A stretch of DNA of 45,944 nt from a virus. Of this stretch, positions 38,645 to 45,713 are shown piece by piece. A program made the position numbers and the translations under genes. Where the stretch lies: IMG/VR virus record IMGVR_UViG_3300020215_000014, positions 1 through 45,944 of that record. One strand, 5' to 3'. Below the pieces are notes generated by a model. It did no database searches and was not told the DNA's origin. It worked only from the letters and a program-made list of their open reading frames with translations. The first letter of the stretch is position 1, and each line of letters opens with the position of its first letter.

Positions 38645-41600
38645 CTAGTTGACTACTGCCCCGGGACCGGTTGCCTGGTAGCAACCGTTCGGGGTGTCGT
38701 CCATGATGTCGCCAACGTCACCAAGGTCGTTGTCGAACTTGAATCCGCCGACGAGCGGAATCTTGCCGGGGACCTTCCCTTCGATGCGGGGGTCCAGCTC
38801 CCTCGACCGGGCGCCGAGGAACGTGAAGTCCACGTCAAGGTTGATGCCGAAGCCGCCCTTGTTGTAGACCTCCCACCGCAGCGTGTTGTGCGAGTACTGG
38901 AAGCCTGCGTCCGGGTCGGGGTCCGGGTGATCGTCGTCGGTCCGGCAGAGGTACCAGTGCCCGTTGTTCGGGAGGGTCTGGCTCATGCCCTGGCCCTCGT
39001 TGCCGTTCGGGCCGCCGATACCCCACACGCCGATGGTGATGGGGCAGTTCCCGGCGTTGGAGGTCGGGCACCGAACCATCGCTTCAGCGGTGTACTTCTT
39101 GAGGCCGGCTGCGCCGCCGGGGTAGGTCACGTCCTGCTGGATCGAGACTTCCCCGTTGCCGTTGCCGCTGTTGAACTGGACGAAGCAGCTCTCGTCGTAA
39201 CCGGTGCCGTTGCAGTACTTGACTCGGTTGACCGGCGAGCCCCACTGGTGCCAGAAGGTGTAGCCGTTGAGGTCCGGCGACTCCGCCATGCCCTGGTTCA
39301 CGAGCCAGTCCGCAACGACGTGCTGGACGGTGCTGCTACCAGTTGCGAGGATGTTCTGCTCCTGGAACACGTACGTGTACTCGTAGTCGTTGTTCACGCA
39401 CCACGACGCCTGGTACCGAGACTCCCGGCCCCAGATGGCGTTGTTCCAGTTGTCCAGCTCCGTGGGGTTCCACTTGCAGTCGGCGTTGTCGTGCGGAAGC
39501 ATCGGCAGACGGATGTCGTACATCGTGCCGACCTGCGCCTTCAACGTGACTGAGTAGTTCGAGGTGCAGCTCGTCTGGCAGTACGTGCCGAACTCGACCC
39601 AGTACTCGGTGTTGTTCGAGAGCGCCGAGACGTTGCCGACGCCGAAGCCGACCGAGATTTTGCCGTCGCTGCCGCAGTCGTCGTTGGCGAAGTAGTTCCA
39701 CGGCGTCACGTTCTTGCTCTCGAAGAACATGTTGTCCTCGTGAGGAAGTGCCGCCGCCGGGATGTTCGTCGCCCACAGACCAGGCTCGTAACCGCGGTCA
39801 CCAGGAGCGGAGTTCCAGTCGTAGCCCCACGGAGACTGCCCGTTGACGCAAGGGATGTCCGCTGCGATCTCCAGGGTCTGCATGTAGTTGTCCGACTGAA
39901 TCTGGTGGTGCGTCTGGTGGTACTGGAACGTCATCTTGAACTTGTTCACGGGGTTGCTGTTGTACGTCGTACGCCATGCGGCGAAGCCAACGTCCCGAGG
40001 CGCCCAGCCGCTGGCGCCGTGGCGCTTACGCTGCTCGGCCCGGGCCTTCTCGCTGTACGGCGTTTCGACCTTGCTCAGAGCTGCCCGGTAGACCGAGAGG
40101 TCCGGCACCGGGGTACGCAGCTCGTAGTCGTAGCTCGCTGCCGTGCTGCGGTAGAGCGGGCTGGCGATGAGAATCTTGTACCAGTCGAACCCGCGGTTGT
40201 CCACGTCGCCACCGGCAGTGGTGTCGATGAAGCGCCAGTCGTGCGACTGGAACTCGTGGAAGTACGCGTAGCCGAGGAGGTACTGGTTCGCTTCAAGGTC
40301 GAACTTCAGGTAGTCGAACATCTGCTTGAACCAGTCCTGACGACTGAAGACAGTGCTCGATCCGTTGCACTTGAAGGCCGTGTCGCCACTGCCGTTGCAG
40401 CCGGGGTGCGAGCCCAGCTCGGCGATGATCGCCGGCTTGGACAGCGCCGCCGCCAGGTCGAGGAACTCGTTGTTCGCACTGCTCGACGGGTCGTCGATCA
40501 GCGTCTCGAACGACTTCCACTCGTGGTTGCTGCTGGAGCAGGTGCCTGTGGACTTGCGGAAGCAGCCCCAGTTGAACACGTCGCCGCCGAGCACGTCGAA
40601 GTCGTCCGAGTTGGGACGCATCACGTCGTCGTCACCGACCACCGCACCCGGGGTCATGTTCGAGTTCACGCCGATGTAGGTGATGAGCACCTTCTTGCAG
40701 GGGTGCCCGTACACGCCGCCGGTGGTGCCACCGGTGCTGGTGCAGGCAACCTGCTGGCGGAGCCGCATCTGGTGGTAAAGGTCCTTGAACTCCGCCGAGG
40801 TACCGAGGCAGGGGTCGTGGCTGGCGTCGCTGCCGGACGGGCTGGTCGTGGACCCGCACTTCCGGTTCGCTGAGCCGTTGTCCCAGCCCTTGCTCGTGTC
40901 ACTGGCGTTGTCGTGGGGCTCGTGGCTGACGGCGTAGAACATCATCGCCGGTCCGTTGGTCTGGTTCGCCGAACTCTGAAGCGACCTGATCTGGCTGTCG
41001 ATCATGGACGTGTCAGCGGCGGCCCGCTTCCAGGGGGAGTCGCTGCCGCTCCAGGCCGGGGGCTTGGCCGACCAAATGACGGACTTGCCCTCGCTGGCCC
41101 AGGTGGCGACCCGGCTGCTCGGGGGGTTCCAGTCCGACTTGTAGTCGCGGACCAGGCTCATGTTCTTCGCCAGGCCGGTGCTGGTGTTCGCCTGCTCCTG
41201 CGTCAGCTCGCTGGTGCTGTTGCCGTCCGGGTGCGCGCCCCAGAGGTAGCCCTGGCCGACGTAGAAGTACCCACGGCCGTAGTGGTAGGTGTTGCCCTCG
41301 CCGAGGCTGGTGCAGGGATCGGGGGTGCACTCGTTCTGGGTCCGGAGTTCGAGAATCATCTCGTACCAGCCCGGGGCGAGCGCGGCGTCAGCGGCGCCGT
41401 CGAACGGCTCCGCGTCCATCTGGACGGTGATGGTCGGCGACTGCTGCTGGTGCCAGCCACCGGGGTTGTTCATCACGTACGAGCCGGGGAGCACGGTGCC
41501 GTTCTCGTTCCGAATCTTGAACGTGACGCTGGTGTAGTAGTCGGCGTGGCTCGTGGACGTACCGGCCCAGCCTTCGTTCACCTCGATACAGAAGTTGCCG

Positions 41601-41920
41601 GTGCCTCCGGAGACGAACGTTGTCTGGAGGGCACCACCGAGGTCAGCAGCTTCGTTGGCCTGGTTGGCCATGTTCGTGCCGCTGTCACAGGCGGAGTGCT
41701 GCTGCGGGTGAACGATGGCGAACGACTTCCAGTAGTCGCCCGACACGTCGAACCGCATGTCCACTTTGGTGAGGCCGAATCCGTTGAACTCGTTCCACCA
41801 CTCGTGTTCGGCGGGCGGGTCCGCCGAGGCGATAGGGGCGTTAGCGACCACGCCCGTCAGGGTCGGGAGGAGCGCCGTCACGGCTAAGAGCGCGCGACGC
41901 CAACATCGTCTCATTCTCAA
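38645..41920 (-). CDS. Large secreted protein with GH26-like glycoside hydrolase domain
   Basis: 1091 residues, TTG start at 41920 (AAAGGA upstream; an ATG six bases on is possible). Signal peptide at about 1-33. Residues ~240-570 look like a clan GH-A barrel: acid/base Glu334 in FYAVSHEPHDNAS and nucleophile Glu501 in KPAIIAELGSHPG, with FNWGCF and the barrel-end YAYFHEF between and after. This is the arrangement of GH26-type secreted enzymes. The last ~500 residues are beta-rich with several Cys pairs, possibly carbohydrate-binding modules. The codon choice looks less extreme in GC than in the virion genes. Secretion, not virion assembly, is implied. Confidence 0.7.
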   Translation of the reverse strand: MRMRRCWRRALLAVTALLPTLTGVVANAPIASADPPAEHEWWNEFNGFGLTKVDMRFDVSGDYWKSFAIVHPQQHSACDSGTNMANQANEAADLGGALQTTFVSGGTGNFCIEVNEGWAGTSTSHADYYTSVTFKIRNENGTVLPGSYVMNNPGGWHQQQSPTITVQMDAEPFDGAADAALAPGWYEMILELRTQNECTPDPCTSLGEGNTYHYGRGYFYVGQGYLWGAHPDGNSTSELTQEQANTSTGLAKNMSLVRDYKSDWNPPSSRVATWASEGKSVIWSAKPPAWSGSDSPWKRAAADTSMIDSQIRSLQSSANQTNGPAMMFYAVSHEPHDNASDTSKGWDNGSANRKCGSTTSPSGSDASHDPCLGTSAEFKDLYHQMRLRQQVACTSTGGTTGGVYGHPCKKVLITYIGVNSNMTPGAVVGDDDVMRPNSDDFDVLGGDVFNWGCFRKSTGTCSSSNHEWKSFETLIDDPSSSANNEFLDLAAALSKPAIIAELGSHPGCNGSGDTAFKCNGSSTVFSRQDWFKQMFDYLKFDLEANQYLLGYAYFHEFQSHDWRFIDTTAGGDVDNRGFDWYKILIASPLYRSTAASYDYELRTPVPDLSVYRAALSKVETPYSEKARAEQRKRHGASGWAPRDVGFAAWRTTYNSNPVNKFKMTFQYHQTHHQIQSDNYMQTLEIAADIPCVNGQSPWGYDWNSAPGDRGYEPGLWATNIPAAALPHEDNMFFESKNVTPWNYFANDDCGSDGKISVGFGVGNVSALSNNTEYWVEFGTYCQTSCTSNYSVTLKAQVGTMYDIRLPMLPHDNADCKWNPTELDNWNNAIWGRESRYQASWCVNNDYEYTYVFQEQNILATGSSTVQHVVADWLVNQGMAESPDLNGYTFWHQWGSPVNRVKYCNGTGYDESCFVQFNSGNGNGEVSIQQDVTYPGGAAGLKKYTAEAMVRCPTSNAGNCPITIGVWGIGGPNGNEGQGMSQTLPNNGHWYLCRTDDDHPDPDPDAGFQYSHNTLRWEVYNKGGFGINLDVDFTFLGARSRELDPRIEGKVPGKIPLVGGFKFDNDLGDVGDIMDDTPNGCYQATGPGAVVN

Positions 41921-41937
41921 GGGCTTGTGTCCTTTGT

Positions 41938-42162
41938 TCAGCGCCGCCGAGCGGCGGCGGATCGGGACGCCAGGCGCAGCATGTGCGCCCGCATCAGGAG
42001 GTCAGCACGGCGCTGACGCTCCGCTTCGGGCAGGACGCCGTCTGGGTCGGCCTCCCGCTCGAACTTGGCCCGGAGCCCCTTGCGGGCTCGGGCTGCAACG
42101 GCGCCGCCGTAGCGGGCCTGCACGGTCAGTCCGCCCATCCGGCGGCCCAGCTCACGTGACAC
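41938..42162 (-). CDS. Basic hypothetical protein (74 aa)
   Basis: GTG start at 42162 overlapping the upstream TGA region by 11 bp. The product is helical and Arg/Ala-rich (ARYGGAVAARARKGLRAKFEREAD, RRADLLMRAHMLRLASRSAAARRR). Probably nucleic-acid binding; no family was recognised. Confidence 0.6.
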   Translation of the reverse strand: MSRELGRRMGGLTVQARYGGAVAARARKGLRAKFEREADPDGVLPEAERQRRADLLMRAHMLRLASRSAAARRR

Positions 42163-42463
42163 TGGCGTAGCACTCTGTGCAGATGGCGAAGCCGAGGACG
42201 GTGTGCTCGCCGTCCCACGGTCGCGTGCAGGGTCGGTCGTGCAGCTCGCTGCGCAGCACGACGCACTGGCGCACCGGCGGCTGGAACGACGGCTCGGGGT
42301 CGAAGCCGGTCGAGTACTGCACCGTGCCCTCGGGCTCGTTCCAGTCCTCGGGGTGGCAGACCCAACACCGCCGGGGCACCTTCGGCGAGAACCACGACAT
42401 GCCGAGGTGCACCTCGCACTGCTGCGGTAGGGGCGACGCCAGCGGGGACCCGAACGGGAACAC
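42152..42463 (-). CDS. Small Cys-rich protein (103 aa)
   Basis: GTG start at 42463, placed directly after the previous stop. Cys-x2-His (CWVCHPEDW) and a late Cys-x2-Cys (ICTECYASV) could bind zinc; further Cys residues lie at QCEVHLG, QCVVL and PCTRPWDG. The WVCHPEDWNEPEGTVQY segment is distinctive but not known to me. Confidence 0.6.
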   Translation of the reverse strand: MFPFGSPLASPLPQQCEVHLGMSWFSPKVPRRCWVCHPEDWNEPEGTVQYSTGFDPEPSFQPPVRQCVVLRSELHDRPCTRPWDGEHTVLGFAICTECYASVT

Positions 42464-42622
42464 TCAGCGGTCCTTCTTGGCGACGTGCACCGTCAGCCAC
42501 GCAATGCCGATGAACGCCTCGGCACGGTTGCGGCGCAGGATCGCCGTGATGGTGTCTTGCCTGGCGAGCTTCGCCGCCACGTCGATGGCGACGACGGCGC
42601 CCACCAGGGCGAGCAGCGCCAT
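42464..42622 (-). CDS. Small membrane-associated protein (52 aa)
   Basis: ATG at 42622 (TGATG overlap upstream); its TGA directly abuts the next GTG. An N-terminal hydrophobic helix (ALLALVGAVVAIDVAA) is followed by an amphipathic segment and AFIGIAWLTVHVA, ending in KKDR. Could be a second holin-like or membrane protein of the lysis region. Confidence 0.6.
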   Translation of the reverse strand: MALLALVGAVVAIDVAAKLARQDTITAILRRNRAEAFIGIAWLTVHVAKKDR

Positions 42623-42768
42623 CAGCGGAGCGGCCTCAACGCCAGGACGCTGAGCGGACCGAACTCAATCTGCAATCCCCACGTGTGGTAGCGCTCCGCG
42701 CGGACTTGCCAGTTGAGCGGGTTCAGCGTGAACGTGATCTGCAAGTCGTACGCTTCGAGTCGACGCAT
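42622..42768 (-). CDS. Hypothetical protein (48 aa)
   Basis: ATG at 42768 overlaps the stop of the Pup gene (TGATG), and its stop overlaps the next start the same way. The product is beta-like with aromatic residues (LQITFTLNPLNWQVRAERYH). No family was recognised. Tight coupling to pup suggests shared regulation. Confidence 0.6.
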   Translation of the reverse strand: MRRLEAYDLQITFTLNPLNWQVRAERYHTWGLQIEFGPLSVLALRPLR

Positions 42769-42971
42769 CACTCGCCGCCCTTCTGCCGGAAGTTGGTCAG
42801 TACCTCCTGCTCCTCCAGGAGCCCGTCGATCTCGTCGAGAAGGTCGTCGATGTCGGACGTGTCAGCGGCCGGCTTCGACTGTGCGGACTGGACAGCCGCG
42901 TCGTCGGCCGCCAGTTGGTCGAGGGACTCCTTCGTCTCCTGCGGCTTGGGCTTCTGAATCCGCTCAGCCAC
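42768..42971 (-). CDS. pup: Pup, prokaryotic ubiquitin-like protein homologue
   Basis: 67 residues from a GTG at 42971 with AGGAG seven bases upstream. The N-terminal ~40 residues are polar and look disordered. Then IDDLLDEIDGLLEEQE (41-56) and the C-terminus FRQKGGE (61-67) match bacterial Pup (DDLLDEID-x-VLEEN ... QKGG-Q/E). The last residue is already Glu, so the protein should not need Dop deamidation before PafA ligates it to lysines. The region between is two residues shorter than in the mycobacterial protein. It lies between the holin and a small gene. Host PafA and Mpa-proteasome are the expected partners; no ligase is encoded in the window. Confidence 0.9.
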   Translation of the reverse strand: MAERIQKPKPQETKESLDQLAADDAAVQSAQSKPAADTSDIDDLLDEIDGLLEEQEVLTNFRQKGGE

Positions 42972-43152
42972 GGCTCAGCTCCTGCAGCTTCGCCAGGGCG
43001 GCAGCCCCAGCAGCGACGGCGGCGGCCTTGAGGACCGACACGTCGAGGTAGCCGGTGCCAGCGGCGACCAGTACGGCCAGTCCGGCCTGGACGGCTGTAC
43101 GGACTACGGGGGACGCGTAAGCCATACCGATGAGGGACTTGAGCTTGCTCAT
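42964..43152 (-). CDS. Putative holin (62 aa)
   Basis: ATG at 43152. A basic N-terminus (MSKLKSLIGM) precedes two hydrophobic stretches (VVRTAVQAGLAVLVAAGTGYLD and VLKAAAVAAGAAALAKL), with a charged end, the form of small actinophage holins. It is encoded in the same leftward group as the M15-type endolysin. Overlaps pup by 8 bp. Confidence 0.7.
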   Translation of the reverse strand: MSKLKSLIGMAYASPVVRTAVQAGLAVLVAAGTGYLDVSVLKAAAVAAGAAALAKLQELSRG

Positions 43153-43346
43153 TGATCAGTCTCCGTTTCTTCGGCGATGTCGCCGTAGTGGGGCAGGTTT
43201 TCCTCGGCGTAGTCGAGGGCGGCACGCAGCAGCTCGGGCAGTTCGAGCCAGGAGAACTCGCTGGCGTCGACCTCGACCCGGTTCTCGTCGTCGTAGTACC
43301 AGACGATCAGGAGCCGGCGGTTCGGACTGGGCAACTCGTCGCTCAT
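43149..43346 (-). CDS. Acidic hypothetical protein (65 aa)
   Basis: ATG at 43346 with AAGGAGCTGCG upstream. The product has a beta hairpin (RRLLIVWYYDDENRVEVDA) and an acidic helical tail. Overlaps the holin gene by 4 bp. No family was recognised. Confidence 0.62.
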   Translation of the reverse strand: MSDELPSPNRRLLIVWYYDDENRVEVDASEFSWLELPELLRAALDYAEENLPHYGDIAEETETDQ

Positions 43347-43753
43347 CGCAGCTCCTTGATCAGCGCGTCGAGTTCGGTGAATACGCCAGTGGCGAAGCGG
43401 TACATCACGTCGAACCGCTCGGGCTCGCCGTCGAGGAGGACGTAGCCCCGCTTGCCCTGGCCGAGCATCCAGCCCAGCTCCAGGTGGGCGGACTTGCCCG
43501 CCGGGGCGACGAGCACAGCGGCGTAGGACTGGGACAGGTGGAACCGGTCGAAGTCGAACACGTTGCGGGCGTGCGCGCCGTCGAGCGCCTCGGTGTAGCT
43601 GCGCCCGCGCTGCTGCTCGTAGCGCTGCCACGCGTCGTCAGCGTCGGGCCCGGCGGCGTGCCAGTCATCGAACACTTCGAGGCCGGCGCCCCGCATCTCG
43701 TCGGCGACGTACGGGATGCGGGGGTTGCGGAGGGAGCCGATCAGGTAGATCAC
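43343..43753 (-). CDS. Nucleoside 2-deoxyribosyltransferase-like protein
   Basis: 136 residues, GTG start in GTGA overlap. The fold signature is clear: IYLIGSLRNP at the N-terminus, DFDRFHLSQSYAAVLVAPAGKSAHLELGWMLGQGK near 67-101 with Glu92 as candidate nucleophile, and a final YRFATGVFTELDAL. Members exchange bases on deoxynucleosides; relatives in the same superfamily hydrolyse NAD or nucleotides in immunity systems. Salvage of nucleotides and anti-defence action are both possible. Confidence 0.78.
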   Translation of the reverse strand: MIYLIGSLRNPRIPYVADEMRGAGLEVFDDWHAAGPDADDAWQRYEQQRGRSYTEALDGAHARNVFDFDRFHLSQSYAAVLVAPAGKSAHLELGWMLGQGKRGYVLLDGEPERFDVMYRFATGVFTELDALIKELR

Positions 43754-43884
43754 GGCCTGTCCACCTTCGAGTCGGGGCTTTGACGGAACGCCTCATCCTC
43801 GGGACTGTCGAGGTCGGGGTCGCAGACGGGACACGTCCCGAACGTTCCTAGGCAGCCACACTCGGGGAACTCGGGATGACACAT
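43750..43884 (-). CDS. Small Cys-rich protein (44 aa)
   Basis: ATG at 43884. Cys2, His3, Cys9-x-Cys11 and Cys18-x2-Cys21 (FPECGCLGTFGTCPVC) make a probable zinc knuckle, followed by an acidic tail. The frame is supported by exact overlap with the next start (GTGA). Confidence 0.6.
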   Translation of the reverse strand: MCHPEFPECGCLGTFGTCPVCDPDLDSPEDEAFRQSPDSKVDRP

Positions 43885-43910
43885 GCCCACTCGTGCCCAC
43901 CAACTCGCGC

Positions 43911-44765
43911 TCAACCGAGCACCGCCGTCTGGACCTTCACGCCACGGAGGCGCGAGCTGCTACGGAACCACGAGCCGCAGTTGCCGCAGGAGTAGCGGGC
44001 GAACACGGACAGGGCGGTCTGGTACTCGCCGTCCCGGCGCAGGTCGTCCGAGCCGCAGTTGGGGCAGGCCCCGTCACCGTCGTAGAGGTGGCGGTGCGGC
44101 GGGTTCGGCAGCCACGGCAGCAGGCGCTCGTAGCACTCTTCGAGGAGCGCGGTGTCACGGACGTTGTACTTCTCCATCCGCCCCTGGGCGGCGGCGTCGC
44201 CCTCCTGCACCTTGCGCCAGAGCATGGCGCCCTCGTGCTTGATCTTGCCTTCGAGGCCGCAGGCGCGGCTGATGAACTCCAGCTTGTTGCTGTCGAACTT
44301 GAAGCGCTTGCTCACCGCCAGTTTGAGGTCGACCTGCTTGTACGGCGACGGCGGCGTCAGCCCGGCGAGGAAGAACTCCCGGTTCAGGTGCGGCACGTCG
44401 AACCGGCTGCCGTAGTAGTGCACCACCACGTCGGCCTCGTTGAGCAGGTCGTGCGCCAGGGCGATCATCATGTCCCGGCCCTGCCGCCACTCCGAGGCGA
44501 AGATGACTTCCTTCTCGCCGAGCCACTTGGCGGCGAAGCAGAGCATCCGAGTCGGCTCGACGGTCAGCTCGGGGTTGATGTTCACGCCCCACTGGCCGAA
44601 GTGGTAGCTGAGTTGGAGGCTCGTCTCGATGTCGATGAGCAGCACCCGCGGCCCGCCGGGGCGGATCACGGACTGGCGCTTGTCCTTGCGACGGCAGGTG
44701 CGGCAGCGCGACTTACCCCGCTCGGCGGTGCGCTCGCAACCGTCGTACTTGCATTGCTTCGTCAT
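43911..44765 (-). CDS. DEDD-type RNase H-like 3'-5' exonuclease with zinc ribbons
   Basis: 284 residues; ATG at 44765 with GAGGAGAC upstream. An N-terminal Cys4 region (CKYDGC ... CRTC) precedes the nuclease core: Asp45-x-Glu47 (VLLIDIETS), a second Asp in HYYGSRFDVPHLN, and the Asp of YNVRDTALLEECYERL. This is the YprB/RNase_H_2 arrangement. A C-terminal zinc ribbon (CPNCGSDDL ... CGNCGSWF) suggests nucleic-acid binding. Probably acts in repair, degradation or processing of DNA or RNA. Confidence 0.82.
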   Translation of the reverse strand: MTKQCKYDGCERTAERGKSRCRTCRRKDKRQSVIRPGGPRVLLIDIETSLQLSYHFGQWGVNINPELTVEPTRMLCFAAKWLGEKEVIFASEWRQGRDMMIALAHDLLNEADVVVHYYGSRFDVPHLNREFFLAGLTPPSPYKQVDLKLAVSKRFKFDSNKLEFISRACGLEGKIKHEGAMLWRKVQEGDAAAQGRMEKYNVRDTALLEECYERLLPWLPNPPHRHLYDGDGACPNCGSDDLRRDGEYQTALSVFARYSCGNCGSWFRSSSRLRGVKVQTAVLG

Positions 44766-44773
44766 GTGTCTCC

Positions 44774-45034
44774 TCAGTTGGACCGGTTGCGTCTGGCTCG
44801 CGCCTCACGCGCCAAGTACGTCTCCATGCGGGCGGTGCGCTCCTCGGTGCGAGCGGCCCTCTCTTCGATGCCGGTCAAGCGCTCGCCGTGGCGGGCCTGC
44901 TCGGCCTTGATCTCCTTCAGCTCCGCAGCGATCGGCCCTTTGCCGTTGGTGCGGCGCCTCATGTCGGCCCACTGGGCCAGTGCTGCGATGGTGGGTCCTG
45001 CTGCGGCGATCGCAGCTACGACTACGGGCTCCAT
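44774..45034 (-). CDS. Membrane-anchored coiled-coil protein (86 aa)
   Basis: ATG at 45034, one base after the endolysin stop. A short hydrophobic N-terminus (VVVAAIAAAGPTIAALAQW) is followed by a coiled coil (LKEIKAEQARHGERLTGIEERAAR...). Location after the endolysin suggests a second holin or a lysis accessory protein, but it could also be a membrane-linked scaffold. Confidence 0.62.
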   Translation of the reverse strand: MEPVVVAAIAAAGPTIAALAQWADMRRRTNGKGPIAAELKEIKAEQARHGERLTGIEERAARTEERTARMETYLAREARARRNRSN

Positions 45035-45035
45035 C

Positions 45036-45665
45036 TCACGAGGCGGGGTAGTTGTAGCGACGGCCGGCGTTGTCGATCACGACGTAGCCACCCTCGTGCG
45101 GTTCCAGGCGGGCGGCCTTCTGGCCGGGGATGTTCCAGTACTCGGGGTGCCGGTTCGGCGCGTCGTAGTCGGGACAGCCGAAGGCGTAGATGGCACCGCC
45201 GTCCGTCAGCACCCACACCCCGCCACCGGGGGCAACGAGGTGGGCGACGACGGCGCCGACGATCGGGAAGGGCGGGTCGTACATGGGGCGCACCTCCTTG
45301 GGGGCGGACTCGTACCGGAACCCTCGGTTCACGGCCAGGTGGATGTGGTTGCGGTGCGCCGCCAGGACGGGAGCGCTGTAGCTGTACGGCTTGCCGTTGC
45401 GGAGGTTCGGGCCCTCGGCGTAGATCAGCTCGGCGCAGGCCGGGCCGATCCGCTTCGCCACCTCGGACGCGATCCGCTTGAGCCCCGGGGTCAGGGCGCT
45501 GGGACCGGACAGCTCGGCGAGGTCGATTGCCAGGCCGGTGCCGCCAGTCCCAGCGGCGTAGTGGAAGCTCGTAGCCGAATGCCGCCCGCCGGTAGTGCTA
45601 GTCACCCTGGCGCCGATGTCGGCGGCAAGGCGTCGAAGGGCAGCAACTTCCAGGGACTCGGCCAT
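45036..45665 (-). CDS. Endolysin: M15-type peptidase with C-terminal wall domain
   Basis: 209 residues from the leaderless ATG at 45665. Zinc ligands of a D,D-carboxypeptidase/M15-like fold: His35 in SFHYAAG, Asp48 in GLAIDLAEL, and His107-x-His109 in HRNHIHLAV. From ~147 on, GGGVWVLTDGGAIYAFG and GGYVVIDNAGRRYNY form the same beta unit as in the virion protein at 29447, probably binding the cell wall. It would cut peptide cross-links at lysis. Confidence 0.8.
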   Translation of the reverse strand: MAESLEVAALRRLAADIGARVTSTTGGRHSATSFHYAAGTGGTGLAIDLAELSGPSALTPGLKRIASEVAKRIGPACAELIYAEGPNLRNGKPYSYSAPVLAAHRNHIHLAVNRGFRYESAPKEVRPMYDPPFPIVGAVVAHLVAPGGGVWVLTDGGAIYAFGCPDYDAPNRHPEYWNIPGQKAARLEPHEGGYVVIDNAGRRYNYPAS

Positions 45666-45671
45666 AGTCCC

Positions 45672-45702
45672 ATTGTAACGGACAACCGGACTGAGCGGAC
45701 TA
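45672..45702 (-). promoter_or_regulatory. Leaderless promoter of the endolysin gene
   Basis: Leftward TAGTCCG (45702-45696), CAGTCCG (45693-45687), a degenerate TTGTCCG (45685-45679) and TACAAT (45677-45672), then six bases and the ATG at 45665. The spacer from the first AGTCCG is 18 bp. Confidence 0.75.
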
Positions 45703-45713
45703 GACGCCGGTCA

